From Planctomycetota bacterium (GTDB taxonomy: Bacteria > Planctomycetota > Planctomycetia > Gemmatales > Gemmataceae), in the NCBI GenBank assembly GCA_021807595.1, contig JAKBCS010000012.1:1-58185 (forward strand): a DNA stretch of 58,185 bases, read 5' to 3'. The notes under the pieces were generated by a model, which saw only the letters and a program-made list of their open reading frames with translations, had not been told where the DNA came from and searched no databases. Shown one piece after another: positions 18,122 through 25,571 of this stretch. The position numbers and the translations under genes are program-made. Position 1 is the first letter of the stretch, and each line of letters begins with the position of its first letter.

Positions 18122-19009
18122 ATGGCGAGTAGGACGGGAACGCTCTGGCAACGACTTTTTCTCGGCGTGCGTCGACTGCGCCATCAACCGCATTGGCCGG
18201 AGATCGCGGGGCCGGATTGGGCCGAATCCATCATGCAAGCCGCCGTCACCGACCGCTTTCACTCCAAACAAGGACGCACCATCGCCCGCTGGACTTTGGA
18301 GAATCAGGATAAACGATTGGTCGTTTATTTGAAGCGACATTATCGCTTACCGCGACTCCACGGCTGGATGGCGCTGCTGTGGCCGGAGGGCAATTGGTCG
18401 CCGGCCATGCAGGAATGGGAGCATCTCGAACAAGCCCGCGCCGTCGGATTGCCGGTTCCCGTGGCGGCGGCCGGCGGCGAGTTTATTGGGCCTTGGGGAC
18501 AGTTTCGCAGTTTCCTCGCCGTCGAGGAACTGACCGGAATGCTGGCCCTGCACGAGGCCATTCCCCTCGCCGCTCAACGTCTCGATCCGCATACGTTCCG
18601 GCGCTGGAAACGCGGCCTCATTCGCCAGATGGTCGTCCTGACGCGCAATCTCCACGATCGCCGCTGGTTCCACAAAGATCTCTACCTGTGTCACTTCTAC
18701 ATCGACGAAGAAGACACTCTCCGACTGCCGGAGGATTGGAGCGAGCGCGTTCGGATCATCGACTTACACCGCCTGGCGCGCCATCGTTGGACTTGGCCGT
18801 GGTGGAGAATAAAAGACCTCGCTCAGCTCTTGTATTCGTCGGATGTGAAGGGAGTCGAGGGCCGCGATCGGCTGTGGTTTTGGCGAATCTATTTCGGTTC
18901 GGTTCGGCGGCATCGCAGCATCCGCTTGTTGTGGCGAATGATCCGCCTTCAAGCGTGGAATTATCAACGTCGCCACGATCGTCGCCTGAGAAGACGAAAT
19001 GCGCTCTAA
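18122..19009 (+). CDS. Lipopolysaccharide kinase, WaaP/RfaP-like
   Basis: A 295-residue kinase-fold protein of the WaaP (LPS core heptose kinase) group. K71 (VVYLKRHY), the catalytic loop HKDLYLCHF (D186) and the metal-binding IIDLHR (D214) are intact; KDLAQLLYSS follows as in known WaaP proteins. It is predicted to phosphorylate a sugar of a lipid-linked core on the cytoplasmic face. It pairs with GT87 upstream and converges on a GT9 heptosyltransferase gene, supporting an LPS-like pathway. Confidence 0.9.
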   Translation: MASRTGTLWQRLFLGVRRLRHQPHWPEIAGPDWAESIMQAAVTDRFHSKQGRTIARWTLENQDKRLVVYLKRHYRLPRLHGWMALLWPEGNWSPAMQEWEHLEQARAVGLPVPVAAAGGEFIGPWGQFRSFLAVEELTGMLALHEAIPLAAQRLDPHTFRRWKRGLIRQMVVLTRNLHDRRWFHKDLYLCHFYIDEEDTLRLPEDWSERVRIIDLHRLARHRWTWPWWRIKDLAQLLYSSDVKGVEGRDRLWFWRIYFGSVRRHRSIRLLWRMIRLQAWNYQRRHDRRLRRRNAL

Positions 19010-19025
19010 GCGGCGCTCCGAGAAA

Positions 19026-19072
19026 CCCCTCTCCCCCGGTATTCAGGGGGAGAGGGGTTTGGGGTGAGGGGG
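19026..19072. repeat. C/G-rich palindromic intergenic element, copy 2
   Basis: CCCCTCTCCCCC (19026-19037) pairs with GGGGGAGAGGGG (19046-19057) across an 8-nt loop, followed by GGGGTGAGGGG at 19061-19071. It is the inverted counterpart of the element at the left window edge. It lies between two converging genes and could end transcription from both sides. Confidence 0.7.
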
Positions 19073-19086
19073 CATTGCGGATAGTC

Positions 19087-20223
19087 CTAAGCGCTGATGC
19101 GCCGCTCCGTCGCCAAAACGCGCTCGATTCCATCGATCACCATGCTCGGAGTCACTTCGTTCATGCAAGCGTGTTGGCGCGGACAATCGCTTAAGCGCCG
19201 GAGATAGCAGGGCGCACATTCCTTCTGAACGCGCACCACGGCCTCCGGACGGCGATAAGGGCCGATCCAAATCTCGTCCGTCGGACCGAACACGCCGACC
19301 ACCGGACGATGGAGCGCTACGGTCAAGTGCATCGAACCGGAGTCGTTGGTGACGCACAATTCCGCACGGCGAATGAGGGCGGCCAATTCCGACAGCGAGG
19401 TTTGGCCGCACAAATCGAGGATGCCGGGAGCGCGCTGGGCCACAGCGCGGCAGCGTTCTCGCTCGCTCGCCGAACCGGCCAATACCACGGCTCGACCCGT
19501 GCCGCGCAGATAGCGCGCCACGGCCGCGAACCCCTCGACGTGCCAATGTTTCGTCGGCCAAATCGTGCCGGGAACAACCACCGCGAACGATTGGCTGCGC
19601 ACCCCAAATCGGCTCAGTAGCGCCTCGACGCGCTCCGTCGAGCGCGCCGGGATGGGTACTTGAAACTCCGCCGGTTCGTCGTCGAGACCGAGAATCGGTG
19701 CGAGCGATAGATAGCGATCTACCGCATGAACGTCGGAACGCGGCAGCGGAATCCAATGCGTGTACGATAACCACGCTCCTTCGCGCGTCCCCGTCCAACC
19801 GTGTCGATAGGCGTCCTCCGCGAGCTTGCGATCCTCCGCCGAACGTGGACCGGCATGAGGGCGGTCGAAACCCAGGCGTACCGGCGCATGAGTCGCCATT
19901 GTCAACACGGCAGAGCGAAATTGTCCGTGAAGATCGAGAACCAGATCGTAGCGCGTCCGCCACAGCTCGGCGAGCATATGTCCGATGCCGCGCAACCAGC
20001 CGCGCCAATCCCGCGCCAACGCGCCGCGATCGAAGAGGATGACGTTGGAAAGTGCGGGATGGTGGCCGATCAGTTCGGCAATCGGTGGGGTCAGCACCCA
20101 GTCGATCCGCGCCTCCGGATAGCGCCGGCGCAGCTTGGCCAACACCGGCAGCGTGTGAATCACATCGCCCACCGCCGAGGGCTTAATTATCAGGATACGT
20201 CGGAAGAATCGAGTTTTAAGCAT
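19087..20223 (-). CDS. Glycosyltransferase family 9 (heptosyltransferase-like)
   Basis: A 378-residue GT-B protein. ILIIKPSAVGDVIHTLPVL at the N-terminus, DLVLDLHGQFRSA, VVVPGTIWPTKHW in the linker, and LCVTNDSGSMHLTVAL plus VVGVFGPTDEIWIGPY at the nucleotide-sugar site are characteristic of WaaC/WaaF-type ADP-heptose transferases. Whether the donor is ADP-heptose is inference. The ATG at 20223 is the only good start; the open frame runs much further upstream but into the neighbouring gene. Convergent with WaaP. Confidence 0.92.
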   Translation of the reverse strand: MLKTRFFRRILIIKPSAVGDVIHTLPVLAKLRRRYPEARIDWVLTPPIAELIGHHPALSNVILFDRGALARDWRGWLRGIGHMLAELWRTRYDLVLDLHGQFRSAVLTMATHAPVRLGFDRPHAGPRSAEDRKLAEDAYRHGWTGTREGAWLSYTHWIPLPRSDVHAVDRYLSLAPILGLDDEPAEFQVPIPARSTERVEALLSRFGVRSQSFAVVVPGTIWPTKHWHVEGFAAVARYLRGTGRAVVLAGSASERERCRAVAQRAPGILDLCGQTSLSELAALIRRAELCVTNDSGSMHLTVALHRPVVGVFGPTDEIWIGPYRRPEAVVRVQKECAPCYLRRLSDCPRQHACMNEVTPSMVIDGIERVLATERRISA

Positions 20224-20253
20224 GGATAGATTCACAGCAAAAATCGGTTCGTG

Positions 20254-20332
20254 GCTGAGTGCTGAGTACCCCGATCGGGATCGGAACGAAGTATCCGTGT
20301 ATTTTGGATGAACGCAGAACTCAGAACTCAGC
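20254..20332. repeat. Inverted repeat with 14-bp arms between two envelope genes
   Basis: GCTGAGTGCTGAGT (20254-20267) and ACTCAGAACTCAGC (20319-20332) pair at 13 of 14 positions across about 50 bases, and a further partial copy GAACTCAGAAC follows at 20336-20346. The arms themselves are built from repeated ACTCAG-like units. It lies in the 128-bp leader upstream of the heptosyltransferase gene. Confidence 0.55.
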
Positions 20333-20351
20333 GATGAACTCAGAACTTCCT

Positions 20352-20987
20352 TTACGCTGAGCGGCGGAAGAGCGATAGGGTCTTCTTCACGAAAGCGGAC
20401 ACGCGATGGCGGTATCTCTCGCGCCGCTCGACGGCTTGCGACGTCACCCAGTTGAACTGCACGACCCGGCGCGGGCCGACGAACGGCTTGTGTCCGTGCC
20501 ACGAATTCTCGGTTCGGCGAAATACCAACAGCGTTCCCTCGGCAGGCGGAATTTCCACGATGGTATCCTCGATATCGTGCGGCGAGCGCAAGAGGCGCAA
20601 GCGTCCTCCGGTCTGTTCCCAGGTCGGATTCATATAAATAAGGACCGTTAATAGCTTCGTTATCCCGTCGGTGTGAATGTTGCCGTCGCGCGTGCCGCAC
20701 CTGCCCCGCACCGTGATCATGTTGGGGCGGCCGCTCAAGTCGATGGCGAACTTTTCTTCGCAAGCCGCGCGAAACGCCGAACCACGCAAGTCGTCCAAGA
20801 GGTGTTGAAACCCGGAACCGAACGACAACCCGGCAACGGGAAAGCTACCGGGGCTTTGAATGGTCGGATAGTCGGCATTGATTGCCGCCAACGCAGCCGG
20901 TTGGACGAAATGGGGAACGATGAGATACGGAAAAGGTTCGTGAGTCAACGGCGTCGAACGGAATGCCGCCAAATCGAGCCGATTCAT
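20352..20987 (-). CDS. 2OG-Fe(II) oxygenase
   Basis: A 211-residue non-haem iron dioxygenase of the prolyl-4-hydroxylase-like type. The iron facial triad is seen as H105 and D107 (NIHTDGITK) and a distal histidine H164 or H166 (SWHGHKPF), followed by RR (173-174) for 2-oxoglutarate. AEGTLLVFRR is the typical strand before it. Start ATG at 20987 with GAGGAGG upstream. It is probably in operon with the heptosyltransferase, so it may hydroxylate a lipid, sugar or protein of the envelope; the substrate is unknown. Confidence 0.85.
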   Translation of the reverse strand: MNRLDLAAFRSTPLTHEPFPYLIVPHFVQPAALAAINADYPTIQSPGSFPVAGLSFGSGFQHLLDDLRGSAFRAACEEKFAIDLSGRPNMITVRGRCGTRDGNIHTDGITKLLTVLIYMNPTWEQTGGRLRLLRSPHDIEDTIVEIPPAEGTLLVFRRTENSWHGHKPFVGPRRVVQFNWVTSQAVERRERYRHRVSAFVKKTLSLFRRSA

Positions 20988-21112
20988 GGCTCGCGCCTCC
21001 TCTGCCCAGGAATGGTCGTCCCAGCTGCCCACGAAGGGAGCATCCCATTCCGTTACAGAGTTTATCGTCGTGGTAGGCGCGATTCTCGAGCAATTCTTCC
21101 GACTAAAACGAT

Positions 21113-22717
21113 TTAAGCGCCTGCGGAGGCGGCGACGGGCGATTGTTCGTAGGTTCGTCCGTTGACACTACCGTTGCGTTGGCGGAGCGAGAGTTGATAG
21201 AGTCGTTCGCCGGTCTCGGTCGGGTATTTGCCGGTCAAACAGCCGCGGCACAGGCGGCTAGCGTCCAATCCAATGCAACGAGCCACGGCTTCCAGAGGGA
21301 GATAGAACAGCGAGTCCGCGCCCAATTCGGCGGCCATCGTGTTCTGCTCCGCCTCGGTGATGCGGCTGCCGCGCATGAAACGCGGGGCGAACAACTCGCG
21401 CATGGTGGACATATCGATGCCGTAGAAACACGGCGCGACAATCGGAGGACAAGCCACGCGCACATGGATTTCGCGCGCGCCGCCACGATGTCGCAGATCG
21501 TGCAGAAGCGTTTTCATGGTCGTACTGCGCACGATAGTGTCTTCGATGAGTAAAATCCGCTTCCCTTCCAACACCTCGCGCAGCGGCGTGTACTTCAGCT
21601 GGACGCGCTCGGCTCGATTCTGTCCTTCGATGAAGGTCCGGCCAATGTAGCGGTTGCGAATCAAGCCCTCGAACGACGGAATGCGCAAAGCGGCGGCCAT
21701 CGCATCGGCGGCGGCCTTGCCGGTGTCTGGAACCGGCACCACAATCGTATCGTCGTCGAGCGCGACGCGATCCATCTGCACCTCTTGCCGCGCCAATTCC
21801 TCGCCGAGCGCGCGGCGGGTCAGATAAACGCTGCGATCGTCGAGAGTGCTGGCCACGTTGGCGAAGTAGATCCACTCGAAGAAACAGTGCGACGGCGTGC
21901 GTCGTTCGGCAAAACGCTCGTGGCGGACCTCGCCGTCCTGTATCACGATCATCTCGCCGGGTTCGAGCGAGCGAATGTTTTGGAAGCCGAGGTTGAACAA
22001 CGGCACGCTCTCACTGGCAGCGGCGAAGAGCAAGGCATCGTCGTCCCAGGCGTAGCACAGGGGCCGAAAACCGTTGGGATCGCGCAGCACCACCATGTCG
22101 CCCATGGCATTCAGGAACACCATGTTGTAGGCACCGTCGAATTGGCGTCCCAAACTGCGAAATACCTCGACGAGATCGGGCCGTTCGCTGCCGCACTCGC
22201 TCAGCTCGTTGCTGAGGTAGTGCATGATGATCTCGGTGTCGATGTTGCGGGTCAGATGATATTCGGTCTGGGTGAGGAGTCGGTCGCGGAGTTCGGCGAA
22301 GTTGGCGAGTTGGCCGTTGAAGGCGAAGGCGAACCACTTCCATTTACAGCCGTGATGCCGCTCGAACGGCTGGGCATAACTGCGATCCGAAGCGCCGCAA
22401 GTGGCGTAGCGGACGTGGCCGATCGCCGCGCGTCCGGCGTACTCGCGCATGATGCTCTCGACCTTGGCGTGATGGTTGGAGCGAAACGCCTCGATCACCG
22501 TGCCGATCTGTTTGTAGGTGTCGAGCAGCTTTTCGCGCCGGGGATTGAAAGTCGAGAAGCCGGCGGCGAGCTGACCTCGATTCTGCAAATCGAGCAACAT
22601 GCGCGGCATGAGCCGCGATACCTGATCGGCTCCCGCTAAGGGAGCCAAGGGAGAAGCCTGCGAACCAGGCAAGTGATACAACGCCGCGATGCCGCACTCG
22701 TGTTGCAACTCGTCCAT
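21113..22717 (-). CDS. purF: Amidophosphoribosyltransferase
   Basis: First committed enzyme of purine biosynthesis, making phosphoribosylamine from PRPP and glutamine. The N-terminal Ntn-type glutaminase starts [13 protein letters not shown], so the nucleophile C8 needs removal of a seven-residue propeptide, as in the Bacillus-type enzyme. The PRPP loop is [14 protein letters not shown]. Cysteines in [22 protein letters not shown] and CRGC before LTGKYPTE fit the four ligands of the 4Fe-4S cluster of the Bacillus type. Length is 534 residues. The ATG at 22717 is chosen because it gives this propeptide. Confidence 0.95.
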   Translation of the reverse strand: MDELQHECGIAALYHLPGSQASPLAPLAGADQVSRLMPRMLLDLQNRGQLAAGFSTFNPRREKLLDTYKQIGTVIEAFRSNHHAKVESIMREYAGRAAIGHVRYATCGASDRSYAQPFERHHGCKWKWFAFAFNGQLANFAELRDRLLTQTEYHLTRNIDTEIIMHYLSNELSECGSERPDLVEVFRSLGRQFDGAYNMVFLNAMGDMVVLRDPNGFRPLCYAWDDDALLFAAASESVPLFNLGFQNIRSLEPGEMIVIQDGEVRHERFAERRTPSHCFFEWIYFANVASTLDDRSVYLTRRALGEELARQEVQMDRVALDDDTIVVPVPDTGKAAADAMAAALRIPSFEGLIRNRYIGRTFIEGQNRAERVQLKYTPLREVLEGKRILLIEDTIVRSTTMKTLLHDLRHRGGAREIHVRVACPPIVAPCFYGIDMSTMRELFAPRFMRGSRITEAEQNTMAAELGADSLFYLPLEAVARCIGLDASRLCRGCLTGKYPTETGERLYQLSLRQRNGSVNGRTYEQSPVAASAGA

Positions 22718-23051
22718 GCAGGGATTCCCCGATGAGGGATGTCGAAGGTCATCTCCAAACGCTTGGCCGCGATCCGCTAAGTCCGAGGAGACAAAGTAGA
22801 TTGTACGAACGGATTCGGTAGTTCGCAAGAAAATCAAACGCGGACACATCTTTTTTTCGACGCCCATACGCTTTCTCTAGCGCGGACGGCAGGAAGGTAT
22901 CGTCCGGCACGACGTTCGACGTTGGCCAATTTTCACTATTCGGAACAAATATCCAAACGATTCGCAGACGCTTTTCGTCTGGAATGTGGGAAAGGATTTC
23001 GTAAGGACTTTTCCCCTGTTCCAATTCACCGATCACCTTTCAGGAGACACG
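22718..23051. promoter_or_regulatory. Divergent intergenic region purF / secreted paralogue pair
   Basis: 334 bases between two divergent genes. It should hold both promoters, but I could not assign -35/-10 boxes with confidence. An open frame on the minus strand (22749-23036) crosses most of it and was not accepted as a gene. Confidence 0.4.
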
Positions 23052-23678
23052 ATGCGTTCCGTTCTTCGCTTGAGTTTTGCTTTCGTCTTAAGCGCCGCCA
23101 CGACCGTCGCCGTCGGAGCGGACGGCAAGAAAGAAAAAGAAAAGCCCGCGCCGCTGCCGGTGACACTCAAACTGATCGCCAAGAAGAAAACCTGTCAGCT
23201 GGATCTTGAGGGCAAGACACCGGAACAGTTCCGCGAAGCCATCGAGGAAGCAAAAAAAACTTTCCGCTATCCCAAGCCGCCGGAGGTCGATCTGACTTTA
23301 GAACTCACCAATACCAGCGATAAAGACGTAGCCATTTGGAGTACCGGCGATCCGGTGCAGGTGATTTTGGATTTGAAGGGCAAGGGGGCCGTGAGCGTCA
23401 GTCCCGCGATCGCCATGACGCGAGAGTTTCGCGTTCCTCAGGCGCTGATGTTGCCGGCCGGCAAGAGTCACACCATCCCCATCAAAAGTCTGAAGTATGG
23501 CATGCGCGGCATCAGCCAACAAGCCTACTGGACCGATGCCGGTGAATATACCCTCACCGCGCGCTTCATGACCGGCATCTCCCCGCCGCCGCCGGACAGC
23601 AAGGAAGTCGCCGGCGGATTCGCGCGCATCACCCTCACCAGCAATGCCGTGAAGCTCAAAGTCGAACTGAAAAAGTAA
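23052..23678 (+). CDS. Secreted beta-rich protein, paralogue A
   Basis: A 208-residue secreted protein with a clear signal peptide (about 22 residues, ending AVGA). The mature part is beta-rich: VDLTLELTNTSDKDVAI, VQVILDLKGKGAV, LPAGKSHTIPIKSL and AGEYTLTARF read like a single immunoglobulin-like sandwich. AGGAG lies five bases upstream of the ATG. It is the first of a tandem duplicate pair with the gene at 23802. No enzyme residues are seen; function unknown. Confidence 0.8.
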   Translation: MRSVLRLSFAFVLSAATTVAVGADGKKEKEKPAPLPVTLKLIAKKKTCQLDLEGKTPEQFREAIEEAKKTFRYPKPPEVDLTLELTNTSDKDVAIWSTGDPVQVILDLKGKGAVSVSPAIAMTREFRVPQALMLPAGKSHTIPIKSLKYGMRGISQQAYWTDAGEYTLTARFMTGISPPPPDSKEVAGGFARITLTSNAVKLKVELKK

Positions 23679-23801
23679 CCGCCCGTCCGTACAAAAACCC
23701 TCGGAGCCGGAAGCGTAAGTGGCGGAAATCCTCCATCAGTTCAGCTTGCGGTTCTGTCTCGTTCGCCTAATCATTTACGCTGGGATGAAAAGGATCAAAC
23801 G

Positions 23802-24425
23802 ATGATGTGGAGGAAGATCGGATCCGCGTCGCTGCTTCTGGCGCTGCTGCTCGCAGCAGCGCCCGCCCCGGTGAAAACGAAAAAACCAAGCGGAAAGACC
23901 GATCCGCCGGGCGCGCCGCTCGAAGCCGTCCTAAAAGCCAAGAAGGCGAAGTATACTCTCGACCTGGGAGGCAAGAGCGCGGACGAGGTTCGCAAACAGA
24001 TTGCCGCTGGAAACTATCCCGAAGCTCCAGCTGTAGAGCTGGTGTTGGAAATCAAAAACACCGGGCGCGAGGAAGTGAAAATCAAAATCGGCGGCACATA
24101 TAACGTTGTCAGCCTCGACTTGAAAGGTTCCGGCGCGGTGAGCGAAAAACTGAAGCGGCGCATCACCCCCAAGTTCGTGATCGCTCCGCGCACTGTCACC
24201 CTGGAACCAGGCAAAAGCGCGAGTGTACCGATAACGAGCCTGAGCTACGGACTCAGGGGAGGCGAGCGAGCATGGTGGCTGGAGCCGGGTAAATATCAAC
24301 TGGCGGCCGGGTATCGCACCAGCGTGTCGCCAAGGCCGAAAGATGCCAAAGAAGAACCGGGCGACTTCGGCGCGGTGACGGTCACGAGCGCGCCCATTGA
24401 GTTGGAAGTGGAAACACCGAAATAG
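23802..24425 (+). CDS. Secreted beta-rich protein, paralogue B
   Basis: A 207-residue secreted protein paralogous to the preceding gene. Shared blocks include the KKAKYTLDLGGKSADEVRKQI segment (LDLEGKTPEQFREAI in A), SLDLKGSGAVS, LEPGKSASVPITSLSYGLRG and the closing VTVTSAPIELEVE. The signal sequence is about 20 residues, ending AAAP. The two copies are only about 35-40 percent identical by eye, so the duplication is old. Convergent with the ABC-2 permease gene. Confidence 0.8.
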   Translation: MMWRKIGSASLLLALLLAAAPAPVKTKKPSGKTDPPGAPLEAVLKAKKAKYTLDLGGKSADEVRKQIAAGNYPEAPAVELVLEIKNTGREEVKIKIGGTYNVVSLDLKGSGAVSEKLKRRITPKFVIAPRTVTLEPGKSASVPITSLSYGLRGGERAWWLEPGKYQLAAGYRTSVSPRPKDAKEEPGDFGAVTVTSAPIELEVETPK

Positions 24426-24431
24426 TCCATC

Positions 24432-24459
24432 GGCCGCGCGACCTTTCAGCCGCGCGGCC
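24432..24459. terminator. GC-rich hairpin between convergent genes
   Basis: GGCCGCGCG (24432-24440) pairs perfectly with CGCGCGGCC (24451-24459) around a 10-nt loop, right after the paralogue B stop and before the convergent permease stop at 24489. No T-tract on either strand, so termination is only likely from position. Confidence 0.4.
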
Positions 24460-24488
24460 ATCCACACGCCCCTCGCAGCGAGGAGGCG

Positions 24489-25490
24489 TCAGTAATCTTG
24501 AACTGCGAAATGTCGGGCCGATGCGCATAACGCGACCAAGGCGAACAGCAAGGAAGTAGCCAACGAAAGCGTGGGATGGAAAGCGGAAAGCCGATCCAGA
24601 GAGCGAAATACGTCCGCACGATGGAACGAACGGCCCGCATCGAGAGCATCGAACAGCACTATGCTGAGATCGGACGGCTTGGGAAGCATCCAGTAGCCGG
24701 CTTCGGCGAGCACTCGGACGGACGCCGAAGGGGCATCGGCTTCGGAGGCGACACGAACGGAGTGGCGACTCAAGTTCACCCCCCAACATATCAGCCAAAA
24801 CGCAAGCGAACCGAGTACGCAGACGATCGAGCTACGCGCACGCACCGCCAGGAAAGAGGAAACGGCGAAGAAGGTGGCAAAATGGACAATAAAGATAGGG
24901 ATACACAGCAGATACTCAAATCTCCAGCAGCCGGTCTTTAGCCCCAAAGCCAGCCAGGTGCCAAGGACGAAGATGACAACCTGAGCGGCGACGAACGCTA
25001 ACACGCCGACATATTTGCCGACTAATATCAGGCCGCGCGGCACCGGCTTGACGAGCAAAACCGATGCGGAGCAGGGATCGAGAAAAGATGAGAAAAAGCC
25101 GCCAGTCCAGATCAAAGCCAGAAAGATGCCGAGCGTGTCCGCCACGAACCCTGCGAGAAGCAATTCTAGAAAATGCACGGATTCGGCAGCATCTCTCCCT
25201 AAAGGAACGCGGATGAGGCCAAAAAAGACGGTTAACTCCCCGCCGACCACGACAACTCCAGTGTTAGACGACTTCACCGCTGCAGCAAGAGGGTCGTCAG
25301 CGGGTAGAAAATCGGCGCGTTCTCCATTTCGCTCCAGGGGTGCCTCTCCGCGCACCCCCACGCTCAAACAAATTAGAATGAATATGCCGCTAAAGACAAG
25401 CATCAACCAGGACAATCGAGCGGCGTTTGCCTGGCGAAATGTATCGCGGACAAACCATCGAAAAACATAAATCGAAGTGGGGAGATTCAT
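24489..25490 (-). CDS. ABC-2 type permease-like membrane protein
   Basis: A 333-residue membrane protein with six hydrophobic segments and an extracytoplasmic loop after the first (about residues 47-100). The segment SSFLDPCSASVLLVKPVPRGLILVGKYVG is the loop typical of NosY/ABC-2 permeases. No ATP-binding subunit is adjacent, so it is an orphan or works with an ATPase encoded elsewhere. It lies 81 bp downstream of the TadG-like gene on the same strand; no strong ribosome-binding site is seen. Confidence 0.72.
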   Translation of the reverse strand: MNLPTSIYVFRWFVRDTFRQANAARLSWLMLVFSGIFILICLSVGVRGEAPLERNGERADFLPADDPLAAAVKSSNTGVVVVGGELTVFFGLIRVPLGRDAAESVHFLELLLAGFVADTLGIFLALIWTGGFFSSFLDPCSASVLLVKPVPRGLILVGKYVGVLAFVAAQVVIFVLGTWLALGLKTGCWRFEYLLCIPIFIVHFATFFAVSSFLAVRARSSIVCVLGSLAFWLICWGVNLSRHSVRVASEADAPSASVRVLAEAGYWMLPKPSDLSIVLFDALDAGRSFHRADVFRSLDRLSAFHPTLSLATSLLFALVALCASARHFAVQDY

Positions 25491-25571
25491 GGATTACCAT
25501 CTCAAATGAACAACCGACCATTATTACCTTAATCCAAGTTGAAAGGACATAATCGTCGATTGTAATTGTAC

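Noticed and set aside
19087-20763. 558-residue version of the heptosyltransferase
   Set aside because: The extra 180 residues overlap the dioxygenase gene in another frame and lack family similarity; the GT9 fold begins at the ATG at 20223.
22749-23036. 95-residue minus-strand frame between purF and the secreted paralogues
   Set aside because: GTG start without clear ribosome-binding site, overlaps the leader of the neighbouring gene, mixed codon use and no recognised motif. Not fully excluded.
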